NCBI GenBank assembly: GCA_019637115.1
Contig: JAHBWH010000023.1
Span: forward strand, 1 to 64,000
Length of the DNA stretch: 64,000 nucleotides
Origin: Myxococcales bacterium
GTDB lineage: Bacteria > Myxococcota_A > Polyangia > Polyangiales > Houyiibacteriaceae
Direction of reading: 5' to 3'
Shown here: positions 44,462 to 55,156 of the stretch, piece after piece
Layout of the letters: each line of letters opens with the position of its first letter
Numbering within the stretch: the stretch's first letter is position 1
The notes under the pieces: model-generated
What the model was told of the DNA's origin: nothing
Seen by the model: only the letters and a program-made list of their open reading frames with translations
Database searches by the model: none
Position numbers and translations under genes: made by a program

Positions 44462-44715
44462 GGCCCAGGGTCCGGGGCGGGATCCGGGTCGGGGTCCGGG
44501 TCGGGGTCCGGGTCGGGGTCCGGGTCGGGGTCCGGGTCGGGGCCGGGTCGGGGTCCGGGTCGGGGTCCGGGTCCGGGTCCGGGTCCGGGTCCGGGTCCGG
44601 GTCCGGGGTCCGGGTCGGGGTCCGGGTCCGGGTCGGGTCGGGTCGGGTCGGGGTCGGGTCGGGGGTCCGGGTCGGGGTCCGGTCGGGGCCAGCGCCGGGT
44701 CGGGGTCGGGGCCGG
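44462..44715. repeat. GGGGTCCGGGTC 12-bp / GGTCCG 6-bp array upstream of scpA
   Basis: About twenty units of 12- and 6-bp repeats (GGGGTCCGGGTC, GGGTCC, GGTCGG) fill most of the 504-bp gap between the divergent coiled-coil and scpA genes. Of the remainder, 44716-44892 holds the scpA leader; I see no terminator or promoter that I would name. Confidence 0.9.
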
Positions 44716-44892
44716 TGTCTCCCCTGCATCTGCGGGAGAACGTGGTTCTAGAGCGGGCGCGCTGGAGGGCGGGTCTGGCACCTTCGTTGACACCCCCGCG
44801 GCGCCTTGGTAGCGCTGGCGTTCGCGCGCGCCTCTCGCGTGTCACACGTCGTCGGCATGATCCCTCCCCCCTCCGCACTCCGCTGAGCTCCC

Positions 44893-46634
44893 GTGGCCGA
44901 CGACGCCAAGCCGAAGACCTTTTCCGACGCGGACCCGCCGCCCGACGCGCCGGTCCCGATCGATCCGAACTTCCGGATCCAGCTGCCCGGCTTCGAGGGG
45001 CCGCTCGACCTGCTGCTCTTCTTGATCCGCAAGCACGAGCTCGACGTGCTCGACCTCCCGGTCGCGTTCGTGACCGAGAAGTACCTCGAGTACCTCACGC
45101 TGATGGAGCAGCTGAACCTCGACGTCGCGAGCGAGTACCTCGTGATGGCGGCGACGCTGGCGCACATCAAGAGCAAGAGCCTGCTCCCGAAGGCGCCGGA
45201 CGACCCGGACGACGGCGACGACGAGGACGAGCTCGACCCTCGCGCGGAGCTGATCCGCCGCCTGCTCGAGTACCAGAAGTACAAGAAGGCCGCCGAGCAG
45301 CTCGGGGCACGGGGCGTCGCCGGGCGCGACGTCTTCCCTCGTGGGATTCCGGGGCCAAAGGCCGAGGGCGACGCGCCGCTGGCCGAGCTCAGCGTCTTCA
45401 AGCTCATCGACGCGTTCAGCAAGCTCGTCAAGAAGCGGCAGGGGCAGATCTCGTTCGAGGTCGACGCCGAGCAGGTGACGATCCAGGAGCGCATCGGCCA
45501 GATCGTCGAGAGCTTGAAGCGCCACGAGCGCATCTCGTTCGTCACGCTCTTCGAGGGGTACGCGACGACCTATGACCTCGTGGTGACGTTCTTGGCGCTG
45601 CTCGAGATGGCGAAGATGCGGATGATCCGCATCTACCAGCCGAGCCCCGAGGAGAGCATCTACCTCGAGTATCGCGTGCTGGACGAGTCGGCCGTGGGGC
45701 CGGCGTACGGGGACGTCGCGCTCCAGGTCACTTCGGACGAGCACGAGCCGGTGGACTTCGACCGTCCGCCGCCGCTCCCTGAGCTCAGCGACGAGGAAGA
45801 GGGGGACGAGGAGGACTTCGACGTCGACGAGTGGGCGGCGAAGGCCGACGCGCGCGCGGCGGGGGTCGAGGCTGTCGAGGGGCTCGACCTCGACGCCGAG
45901 GGCGACGACGAGGTCGAGGTCGAGGGGGACGCTTCGGGGTGGGCGGATGCGCTCGCGGCGATTGATGATGTCGAGCTCGCGGAGGAGCTGGAGGAGCTCG
46001 AGGGGTTCGAGTCGGAGTCGGACGAGACGGGGGGTGAGACGGAGTTTGGGGCGGAGGCTGGGTTCGAGACGGGGTCCGAGACCGGGTCCGAGTCCGAGGC
46101 TGGGTTCGAGACCGAGACCGAGACCGAGACCGAGTCAGGGTCCGAGTCCGGGTCCGGGTCCGAGACCGGGTCCGAGTCCGAGACCGGGTCGGAGACCGGG
46201 TCCGAGTCCGAGACCGGGTCCGAGTCCGGGTCCGTGTCCGAGACCGGGTCCGGGTCCGGGGCCGAGTCCGAGACCGAGTCCGGGTCCGAGTCCGAGTCCG
46301 GGTCCGGGTCCGGGACCGAGACCGGGACCGAGACTGAGACTGAGACTGAGACTGAGACTGAGACTGAGACTGAGACTGAGACTGAGACTGAGACTGAGAC
46401 TGAGACTGAGACTGAGACTGAGACCGGGTCCGAGACTGAGACCGGGGCCGAGACTGAGACCGGGTCCGAGACAGCGGCAGGGACCGAGACCGAGGCCGGG
46501 GCTGGGGCCGAGGCGGGGGCGGGGGCCGGGAGTGAGCGCGGGCTCGGGGCGGAACGCTCGGAGGGGGAGGGCGCGGACGTCGAAGCTGACGAGGCGCTTG
46601 AAATTACCGACGATCCGGAGCAAGACGGGGCGCC

Positions 46635-46638
<4 letters not shown>
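44893..46638 (+). CDS. scpA: Segregation and condensation protein A with acidic repeat tail
   Basis: A 581-residue ScpA, the kleisin of the bacterial Smc condensin. The conserved core occupies about residues 28-265: FEGPLDLLLFLIRKHELDVLDL near the start, then ATLAHIKSKSLLP, and a C-terminal winged-helix region. Kleisins of this type are usually about 250-280 residues. Here about 290 more residues follow, almost all Glu, Ser, Thr, Gly and Asp (TE, SE and GSE repeats). A GTG start at 44893 is used. The scpB start overlaps the stop (GTGA), so the two are coupled. Within the tail is a run of about fifteen ACTGAG hexamers. Confidence 0.94.
46063..46500 (+). repeat. Intragenic hexamer arrays in the scpA tail
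   Basis: GAGACC, GGGTCC, GAGTCC and GAGACT hexamers encode the Glu/Ser/Thr/Gly tail. The purest run is GAGACT from about 46328 to 46423. All units are multiples of three. Confidence 0.93.
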
Positions 46639-47921
<1,283 letters not shown>

Positions 47922-47936
47922 GCTGTCGGAGCGAGC

Positions 47937-48881
47937 ATGTACTTCCAGGACCTCATCCTCACCCTCGAACGCTTCTGGGCCGAGCACGGGTGCCTCATCG
48001 GCCAGCCCTACAACTCAGAGGTCGGCGCTGGGACCTTCAACCCGCACACGTTCTTGCGCGCCATCGGCCCAGAGCCGTGGAACGTCGCCTACGTCGAGCC
48101 GTCGCGGCGCCCGACGGACGGGCGCTACGGAGAGAACCCCAACCGGCTCCAGCAGTTCCACCAATACCAGGTGATCCTCAAGCCGGCGCCGATCGACATT
48201 CAGGAACTCTACCTCGACTCGCTCCGGGCGCTCGGGACCGACCCGACCAAGCACGACGTCCGCTTCATCGAGGACGACTGGGAGTCCCCGACGCTCGGCG
48301 CGTGGGGGCTCGGCTGGCAGGTCTGGCTCGATGGGCTCGAGATCAGCCAGTTCACGTACTTCCAGCAGTGCGGCGGCATCGACTGCAAGCCGATCAGCGG
48401 TGAGCTCACGTATGGGCTCGAGCGCATCGCGCTCTACTTGCAGGACTGCGACGACGTCTACGACTTGCAATACGCGCCCGGGGTCCGGTACGGCGATGTC
48501 TTCCAGCGGGCCGAGCGCGAGTGGTCGACGTACAACTTCGAGCGGGCAGACACCGCGCTGCAGGCGCGGCTCTTCGATGACTACGAGGCGCAGGTTCACG
48601 CGCTCCTCGGCCTCTCGACCGAGAAGGGCAAAGGCGGCTCGCTGGTCTGGACTCAGACCGATCCGCTCGCCCGCCTCGTGCTGCCCGCCTACGACTGCGT
48701 CATCAAGTGCAGCCACTACTTCAACGTCCTCGACGCGCGCGGCGCGATCAGCGTGACGGAGCGGCAGCGCTTCATCGGTCGTGTCCGCCACATCGCGCGG
48801 GCGGCCGCGGTGGCCTGGTACGAGCAACGGGAGGCGCTCGGCTTCCCCCTCCTGCGCGCGGCCGCGCAAGCCGCCGAGTAG
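47937..48881 (+). CDS. glyQ: Glycyl-tRNA synthetase alpha subunit
   Basis: A 314-residue class II aminoacyl-tRNA synthetase catalytic subunit. It begins [19 protein letters not shown] and carries [42 protein letters not shown] (motif 2 region) and [15 protein letters not shown] (motif 3). It forms alpha2beta2 with GlyS, encoded after a 395-bp gap filled by a repeat array. It starts 15 bp after scpB, so it is likely on the same transcript. High confidence. Confidence 0.98.
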   Translation: MYFQDLILTLERFWAEHGCLIGQPYNSEVGAGTFNPHTFLRAIGPEPWNVAYVEPSRRPTDGRYGENPNRLQQFHQYQVILKPAPIDIQELYLDSLRALGTDPTKHDVRFIEDDWESPTLGAWGLGWQVWLDGLEISQFTYFQQCGGIDCKPISGELTYGLERIALYLQDCDDVYDLQYAPGVRYGDVFQRAEREWSTYNFERADTALQARLFDDYEAQVHALLGLSTEKGKGGSLVWTQTDPLARLVLPAYDCVIKCSHYFNVLDARGAISVTERQRFIGRVRHIARAAAVAWYEQREALGFPLLRAAAQAAE

Positions 48882-48937
48882 CGCTCACCGTCGTCGACCC
48901 AGACGCGGACCGGACGCGGTCGACGGAAGCCGTCGAG

Positions 48938-49130
48938 CCCGAGTTCCGAGCCCGAGTTCCGAGCCCGAGTTCCGAGCCCGAGTTCCGAGCCCGAGTTCGA
49001 GCCCGAGTTCCGAGCCCGAGTTCTGAGCCCGAGTCCGAGCCCGAGTCCGTGCCCGGGGCCGAGGCCGCGCCCGAGTCCGTGCCCGAGTCCGAGTCCGAGC
49101 CCGAGTCCATGCCCGAGTCCATGCCCGAGT
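48938..49130. repeat. 13-bp GAGCCCGAGTTCC array between glyQ and glyS
   Basis: Exact 13-bp units run at about 48938-48990, then degenerate 12-bp and 6-bp GAGTCCGAGCCC/GCCC units to about 49130. It fills most of the 395-bp glyQ-glyS gap, where I see no other gene. In many genomes glyQ and glyS are nearly adjacent. Confidence 0.9.
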
Positions 49131-49276
49131 CGTCGACCGAAACGGTCACGGATGCTGTCGACGGACCGAGCCTCGTTGCGGACGGCGCCGCGAACTGCCT
49201 CCGCGGCCGAGCATCCGCGACCCCTCGTGTACTCGCGCGTTGAGCGTGCGAAGCCGCGATGGTAGGACGCACGCAC

Positions 49277-51337
49277 ATGCCGGACTTCCTTCTGGAACTG
49301 GGGCTCGAAGAGCTCCCCGCTTCGTTCGTTCGTTCGGGCCTCGAGAGCCTCGGCGCGACCGCGAAGGAGCTGCTCGGGCACCATCGCCTCGACGCCGTCT
49401 CCTTCGAGGTGCACGGCACGCCACGGCGGCTCGCGCTCCGCGTGCTCGCGCTGCCCGCGGCGCAGCCCGACCGCGAGGAGGTCGTGACGGGGCCTCCGGC
49501 GAGCGTCGCCTTCAAGGACGGCAAGCCGACGAAGGCGGCCGAGGGCTTCGCGAAGAAGAACGGCGTGTCACTCGACGCCCTCTACGAGGAGACGAGCGAG
49601 CGCGGCACCTACGTCGCCGCGAAGGTCTTCGAGAAGGGGCGCTCGACCGCCGACGTGCTCGCCGAGCTGCTCCCCGAGCTCTGTCGGCGGGTGAGCTTCC
49701 CGAAGACCATGCGCTGGGGCGAAGGCGACTTCGCGTATGGGCGCCCGGTCCACTGGATCGTCGCGCTGCTCGACGACGCGGTGGTGCCCTTCTCGTTCGC
49801 GGGCGTCGAGAGCGGCCGCTCGACGCGAGGACATCGGTTCCTCGCCCCCGAGGCCTTCTTGCTCGCGAGCGCCCACGAGTACGAGGACGCGCTCGAGGGC
49901 CGGCACGTGCTCGTGAGCTTGGACCGGCGCCGCGCGTTGATGTCGAGCGCGCTCGAGCTCGCGGCGTCGAGCCTCGGCGGGCGGCTCGTCCCCGACGCCT
50001 TCCTCATGGACGAGTGCGTGATGCTCGCGGAGAAGCCCTTCGTCGTGCCCGGCTCCTTCGACGAGGAGTTCCTGGCGCTCCCCGAGGCCGTGATCGTCTC
50101 GGTGATGCGCGATCATCAGCGCTACTTCGCCGTGACGGGCCCCGACGGGAAGCTCCTGCCGCGCTACCTAAACGTGGTCGGCACCGCGAACGACCCCGCG
50201 CGCATCGCGAAGGGCAACGATCGCGTGCTCCGCGCGCGCCTCGCCGACGCGCGCTTCTTCGTCGAGGAGGACCGCAAACAGCCGCTCGAGGCGCGCCGCG
50301 CGAAGCTCGACGCCGTGACCTTCCAGCACCGCCTCGGCTCGATCGGCGACAAGGTCGAGCGCGTCGCGAAGCTCGCGGCGGCGCTCCGGCCCGAGGGCGT
50401 GACCGAGGCGCAGCTCGCGCGCGCCGCGACGCTCTGCAAATGCGACCTCGAGACGCTCATCGTCTACGAGTTCCCCGAGCTCCAGGGGCAGATGGGGCGC
50501 TTCTACGCGGAGCGCGATGGAGAGGATGCCGAGGTCTGCCTCGCCATCGAGGAGCATTGGCGGCCGGCGGGCGCGAGCGACGCCGTGCCCTCGAGCGCGC
50601 TCGGCTCGTTGCTCTCCGTCGCCGACCGCCTCGACACGCTCGTCGGCTGCTTCGCCATCGGCCAGCAGCCGAAGGGGAACGCCGACCCGTTCGGGCTGCG
50701 CCGCGCAGCGCTCGGCGTCGTGCGCGTCGCGCTGGAGGGGGCGCTGGACGTGCCTCTGCGCGCTGCCGTCCAGCACGCCGCCGCCGGGCTCACGAACGTC
50801 GACTTCGACCGCCCCGCGCTCGTCGACGAGGTGCTCGCGTTCTTCGCCGCGCGGCTCGAGGCGCAGTTCCGCGGCGAGTACGGCGTCGATCTCGTGCAGG
50901 CGGTGCTCGGAGCCTGGGGCTTCGGCTCGCTCCGGGACTTCCGCGCGCGGCTCGACGCGCTCGCGGGCTTCCGCGGCGCGCCCGAGTACGAGCCGCTCGC
51001 CGTCGCCTTCAAGCGCGCCTTCAACATCGCGCCCGCGGCGGATGGCGTGGTCGACCCCGCGCTGCTCGAGGCGGGCGCCGAGCAGGCGCTCGCCGACGCC
51101 TTCGCGCGCGCGCGGGGGCCGATCGACGCGCTCGCGAGTGAGGGCGCGTACGCGGAGGCGCTCGCCCGCGTCGCCACCGAGCTCAAGGAGCCCATCGACA
51201 CCTACTTCGCCGACGTGTTCGTCATGGTCGACGACGAGCGCGTGCGCGCCAACCGCCTCGCGTTGCTCGGGCAGATTGCGGGCTGCGTCAGCCGCATCGT
51301 CCACTTCCACAAGCTGCAGCCCGCCGAGCGTGGGTGA
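49277..51337 (+). CDS. glyS: Glycyl-tRNA synthetase beta subunit
   Basis: A 686-residue beta subunit, which recognises tRNA-Gly and completes the alpha2beta2 enzyme. It starts MPDFLLELGLEELPASFV; other landmarks are TPRRLALRV, GRPVHWIVAL, FDEEFLALPEAVIVSVMRDHQRYF and NRLALLGQI at the C-terminus with the anticodon-binding domain. I prefer the ATG at 49277 (AGGA 9 nt upstream) over the ATG at 49259. It is followed 12 bp later by ppdK. The opposite strand is open over this gene and ppdK, but that is a codon-bias artefact. Confidence 0.97.
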   Translation: MPDFLLELGLEELPASFVRSGLESLGATAKELLGHHRLDAVSFEVHGTPRRLALRVLALPAAQPDREEVVTGPPASVAFKDGKPTKAAEGFAKKNGVSLDALYEETSERGTYVAAKVFEKGRSTADVLAELLPELCRRVSFPKTMRWGEGDFAYGRPVHWIVALLDDAVVPFSFAGVESGRSTRGHRFLAPEAFLLASAHEYEDALEGRHVLVSLDRRRALMSSALELAASSLGGRLVPDAFLMDECVMLAEKPFVVPGSFDEEFLALPEAVIVSVMRDHQRYFAVTGPDGKLLPRYLNVVGTANDPARIAKGNDRVLRARLADARFFVEEDRKQPLEARRAKLDAVTFQHRLGSIGDKVERVAKLAAALRPEGVTEAQLARAATLCKCDLETLIVYEFPELQGQMGRFYAERDGEDAEVCLAIEEHWRPAGASDAVPSSALGSLLSVADRLDTLVGCFAIGQQPKGNADPFGLRRAALGVVRVALEGALDVPLRAAVQHAAAGLTNVDFDRPALVDEVLAFFAARLEAQFRGEYGVDLVQAVLGAWGFGSLRDFRARLDALAGFRGAPEYEPLAVAFKRAFNIAPAADGVVDPALLEAGAEQALADAFARARGPIDALASEGAYAEALARVATELKEPIDTYFADVFVMVDDERVRANRLALLGQIAGCVSRIVHFHKLQPAERG

Positions 51338-51349
51338 GGAGCCGACGTC

Positions 51350-54040
51350 ATGACCCGTTACGTCTACCCCTTCGAAGCAGCGCTCCCGGCGCGAGACCCC
51401 AAAGAGCTGCTCGGCGGCAAGGGCGCGGGGCTGAACGTGATGACGGCGCTCGGCATCCCGGTGCCGCCGGGCTTCACGTTGACGACCGACGTCAGCGCGG
51501 CGAAGAGCGCGACGGGGAGATACCCTGACGGGCTCGAGGCCGAGGTGAAGGTAGCCCTGGAGGGGGTCGAGCTGAGGGTGGGGCGAAAGTTCGGCGCCGC
51601 CGACAACCCGCTGCTCGTCTCGGTCCGCTCGGGGGCGCGCGTGTCGATGCCCGGCATGATGGACACCATCTTGAACCTCGGGTTGAACGACGAGACGGTC
51701 GAGGGCCTCGCCGGGCGCAGCGGTGATCGACGCTTCGCGTTCGACGCCTACCGGCGCCTCCTGCAGATGTATGGCGACGTCGTGCTCGGCGTGGACCACC
51801 ACCACTTCGAGGAGATCCTCGGCGGATTGAAGAAGGAGCTCGGCGATCCGACCGTGCTCGACTCGCAGCTCACGGCCGACGCGCTCGAGGAGCTGGTGAA
51901 GCGCTACAAGGCGCTCCTCGAGCGCGAGGGCAAGCCCTTCCCGCAAGACGTGAACGTCCAGCTCTGGGACGCGATCGGCGCGGTCTTCGAGAGCTGGGAC
52001 AACCCCCGCGCGGTCCGCTACCGGAAGATGCAGGGGATCTCGAGCGACTGGGGCACCGCGTGCACCGTGCAGGCGATGGTCTTCGGCAACCTCGGTGAGA
52101 CCAGCGGCTCTGGGGTCGCGTTCACCCGCAACCCGTCGACGGGAGAGCGCGTGCTCTACGGCGAGTACCTCGCGAACGCGCAGGGCGAGGACGTGGTCGC
52201 GGGCATCCGCACGCCGCTCCCGCTGACCGCCGAGGCGGCGCCCCCGGGGCGCGAGCACGAGACGCTCGAGCGGAAGATGCCTGAGGTCTTCGCCGAGCTC
52301 GCAGACCTCGCGGCGCAGCTCGAGCGCCACTACGGCGACATGCAGGACATCGAGCTCACGGTCGAAGAGGGCCGCGTCTACATCCTGCAGACGCGCACGG
52401 GCAAGCGCACCGCGCACGCGGCGATCCGCATCGCCGTCGACCTCGTGCGCGAGGGCGCGCTCACGCGGGAGCAGGCGCTCTCGAAGATCGATCCGTCGAG
52501 CCTCGAGCAGCTGCTGCACGCGCGCCTGCCGACGCCCGACGAGCTCGCGGCCAAGGGGATCACGGCGCTGGCGGTGGGTCTGCCGGCGAGCCCTGGGGCG
52601 GCGGTCGGGCAGATCGTCTTCGACGCGGACGAGGCCGAGCGGCTCGCGGCGGAGGGCAAGGACGTGCTCCTCGTGCGCCGCGAGACGAGCCCCGAGGACA
52701 TCCACGGGATGAAGGCCGCGCGCGGCATCGTCACGGCGACGGGCGGGATGACGTCGCACGCCGCCGTGGTCGCCCGCGGGCTCGGCAAATGCTGCGTCGC
52801 TGGCGTCGGCGCGCTGAACGTGGACTACGCGACGCAGACGCTGAGCCTGCGGACGCCGAGCGGAGAGCCGAAGGTCTTCGCCAAGGGCGCGGTGCTGAGC
52901 CTCGACGGCACGCATGGGCGCGTCTACGAGGGCGCGCTCGACGTCGTGGCGGCCGCGAAGGTCCCCGAGCTGGACGAGGTGATGCGCTGGGCGGACGACG
53001 TGCGCGCGATGAAGGTGCGCGCGAACGCCGACACGCCGCGGGACGCCCGACGCGCCCGCGCGTTCGGGGCGGAGGGCATCGGCCTGTGCCGGACCGAGCA
53101 CATGTTCTTCGCCGAAGAGCGGCTCGAGGCCGTGCGCTGCATGGTGCTCGCCCGCACCGAGGAGGAGCGCGAGGCGTGGCTCGAGAAGATCGAGCCCATG
53201 CAGCGCGGCGACTTCGCGGCGATGCTCGAGGAGATGGACGGGCTGCCGGTCACGGTGCGCCTGCTCGACTGGCCGCTCCACGAGTTCTTGCCGCGCGAGG
53301 AGCGAGAGTTCGAGCACGTCGCGCGGGCCCTCGGGGCGCCCGTCGAGGTCGTCCGGCAGCGCGCGGCGCAGCTGCACGAGGTCAACCCGATGCTCGGGTA
53401 CCGCGCGGTGCGCGTGGGGCTGACGATCCCGGCCATCTACCGGATGCAGGTGCGCGCGCTGCTCGCGGCGGCGCTCGATCGGCAGGAGGCGGGGGGCGAC
53501 CCGAAGCCGGAGATCATGATCCCCGTCGTGGGGCTCGAGAGCGAGCTCGCCCGCATGAAGTCGATCGTGACCGAGGAGGCCGAGCGTCTCTTCGCGGCGC
53601 GCGGTGGGCGGGTCCACTACGAGTACGGCACGATGATCGAGCTGCCGCGGGCGTGCTTGGTCGCCGATCGGCTCGCCGAGAGCGCCGAGTTCTTCAGCTT
53701 CGGGACGAACGACCTGACGCAGACGACCTTCGGCCTGAGTCGTGACGACGCTGCCCACTTCCTCCCTGCCTACGTGGACGGCGGCATCGTCCCGGAGGAT
53801 CCCTTCGTGCGGCTCGACGAGGCGGGCGTCGGCGCGCTCGTCGCGCTCGCTTGCGAGAAGGGCCGAGCGACGCGTCCGGGGATCTCGCTCGGCCTCTGTG
53901 GAGAGCACGGCGGTGACCCCCGCTCCGTGGCCTTCTGCGCGAAGCTCGGGCTCTCGTACGTGAGCTGCTCTCCGCCCCGCCTGCCCATAGCGCGCCTCGC
54001 GGCGGCGCAAGCGGAGCTGCGCCTGCGCCCCGTGGGCTGA
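51350..54040 (+). CDS. ppdK: Pyruvate, phosphate dikinase
   Basis: An 896-residue enzyme that interconverts pyruvate, ATP and phosphate with PEP, AMP and diphosphate. The N-terminal ATP-grasp domain starts YVYPFEAALP...LLGGKGAGL. The phospho-acceptor histidine is H470 in GGMTSHAAVVAR, and the C-terminal PEP-binding barrel has GTNDLTQTTFG and GLCGEHGGDP. It lets the cell switch between glycolysis and gluconeogenesis at the PEP-pyruvate node. It follows glyS by 12 bp, and the glyS-ppdK order recurs in related bacteria. All catalytic motifs are intact. Confidence 0.97.
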   Translation: MTRYVYPFEAALPARDPKELLGGKGAGLNVMTALGIPVPPGFTLTTDVSAAKSATGRYPDGLEAEVKVALEGVELRVGRKFGAADNPLLVSVRSGARVSMPGMMDTILNLGLNDETVEGLAGRSGDRRFAFDAYRRLLQMYGDVVLGVDHHHFEEILGGLKKELGDPTVLDSQLTADALEELVKRYKALLEREGKPFPQDVNVQLWDAIGAVFESWDNPRAVRYRKMQGISSDWGTACTVQAMVFGNLGETSGSGVAFTRNPSTGERVLYGEYLANAQGEDVVAGIRTPLPLTAEAAPPGREHETLERKMPEVFAELADLAAQLERHYGDMQDIELTVEEGRVYILQTRTGKRTAHAAIRIAVDLVREGALTREQALSKIDPSSLEQLLHARLPTPDELAAKGITALAVGLPASPGAAVGQIVFDADEAERLAAEGKDVLLVRRETSPEDIHGMKAARGIVTATGGMTSHAAVVARGLGKCCVAGVGALNVDYATQTLSLRTPSGEPKVFAKGAVLSLDGTHGRVYEGALDVVAAAKVPELDEVMRWADDVRAMKVRANADTPRDARRARAFGAEGIGLCRTEHMFFAEERLEAVRCMVLARTEEEREAWLEKIEPMQRGDFAAMLEEMDGLPVTVRLLDWPLHEFLPREEREFEHVARALGAPVEVVRQRAAQLHEVNPMLGYRAVRVGLTIPAIYRMQVRALLAAALDRQEAGGDPKPEIMIPVVGLESELARMKSIVTEEAERLFAARGGRVHYEYGTMIELPRACLVADRLAESAEFFSFGTNDLTQTTFGLSRDDAAHFLPAYVDGGIVPEDPFVRLDEAGVGALVALACEKGRATRPGISLGLCGEHGGDPRSVAFCAKLGLSYVSCSPPRLPIARLAAAQAELRLRPVG

Positions 54041-54062
54041 CCCGCACGGCCCGACCGACCCG

Positions 54063-54275
54063 CACGGCCCGGACCCGGTCTCGGACCCGGTCTCGGACCC
54101 GGTCTCGGACCCGGTCTCGGACCCGGTCTCGGACCCGGTCTCGGTCTCAGTCTCGGTCTCAGTCTCGGACCCGGTCTCGGTCTCGGACCCGGTCTCGGTC
54201 TCGGACCCGGTCTCGGTCTCGGACCCGGTCTCGGTCTCGGACCCGGTCTCGGTCTCGGACCCGGTCTCGGTCGCG
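54063..54275. repeat. GGTCTCGGACCC 12-bp / 18-bp array downstream of ppdK
   Basis: A dense array of 12-bp (GGTCTCGGACCC) and 18-bp (with an extra GGTCTC) units fills the 248-bp gap between the convergent ppdK and rhomboid genes. A related word occurs at 36608-36700. Confidence 0.92.
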
Positions 54276-54288
54276 AACGAAGAGCGAG

Positions 54289-54912
54289 CTACTTCCGACG
54301 CCGCTTCGTCCCCACGAAGCGCGCGGCGCCGACGCCGCCGAGGAGGCCGAAGAGGTGGCCCTCCCAGCTCACGCCCTCTTGGGTCGGGAGCACGCCGAGC
54401 AGCATCGTGCCGAAGCCGACGGCGAGCGCGACGCTGACCAAGATGGACGCGAGGCGACGCTCGTAGATTCCCACGGCGAGCATGTAGCCGAAGTAGGCGA
54501 AGACGACGCCGCTTGCGCCGACGTGCACGCCGTAGCGCCCGACGAGGCTCCCGAAGAGCCAGGTGCCGATACCTCCGACGAGCGCGCCGGCGAGCGTGAC
54601 GAAGACGAGCTCGCGGCGCGAGCGCATCGCCACCATCGTGCCGAAGAGCGCGATGCCCACGGAGTTCGCGGCGACGTGCGGGAACCCGGCGTGCAAGAGG
54701 GGCGCGAAGACGATCCCAGGCAGGCCGTCGAGGCGTCGTGGCAGGATGCCGTAGGCGTGGAGGCGGTGGCCCACGAGGAGGTTGACGAGCTCGATGACCC
54801 AGAGGGTCACGATCATCACCGCGATGGTGCCGAGGACGCGGCGGAGCCAGCGCTTGCCCTGGCGCTCGCTGGCGTCATCGCGCGGAACCTTCATGGTGAC
54901 AGCATGACCCAT
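54289..54912 (-). CDS. Rhomboid family intramembrane serine protease
   Basis: About 207 residues with six predicted membrane helices. The catalytic serine is S134 in GASGVVF and the histidine is H186 in SWEGHLFG; H79 and N83 in HVAANS match the oxyanion region. It cleaves membrane proteins within the bilayer. The ATG at 54912 or the one at 54894 (MKVPRDD) starts it; both lack a strong ribosome site. The gap upstream to 55157 (244 bp) contains no gene I can support. It is minus strand like the next cluster but not clearly part of it. Confidence 0.9.
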   Translation of the reverse strand: MGHAVTMKVPRDDASERQGKRWLRRVLGTIAVMIVTLWVIELVNLLVGHRLHAYGILPRRLDGLPGIVFAPLLHAGFPHVAANSVGIALFGTMVAMRSRRELVFVTLAGALVGGIGTWLFGSLVGRYGVHVGASGVVFAYFGYMLAVGIYERRLASILVSVALAVGFGTMLLGVLPTQEGVSWEGHLFGLLGGVGAARFVGTKRRRK

Positions 54913-55156
54913 GCTCGGTTCTACGCACGGGCGGGTCGGTTTGTTTCGTTTTCGACGAGACTCCTCCGTGCGCGCCCCAGCGCGTCGTCGTGGGGTCGTG
55001 GACGGCCGCGTCGCGGCATCGACCACGCTGCGCGTTTGCGCGCGGGCGGGCGCAGCCGTCGGAAGCTCCAGCACGGCGCGCGCGCCACCGCTGCGCGCGG
55101 GCTCAGCCCTCCCAGCTCCGTGACGACCTTCGTTCGTCGACCGCCGCCGGACCGCG

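Noticed and set aside
46135-46623. Leu/Gly/Pro-rich open frame opposite the scpA tail
   Set aside because: It is the reverse reading of the hexamer array and has no gene-like composition or start context.
50168-54010. 1280-residue open frame on the minus strand opposite glyS and ppdK
   Set aside because: It mirrors two strongly conserved genes. In very GC-rich DNA with strong third-position bias, the antisense frame stays open without coding.
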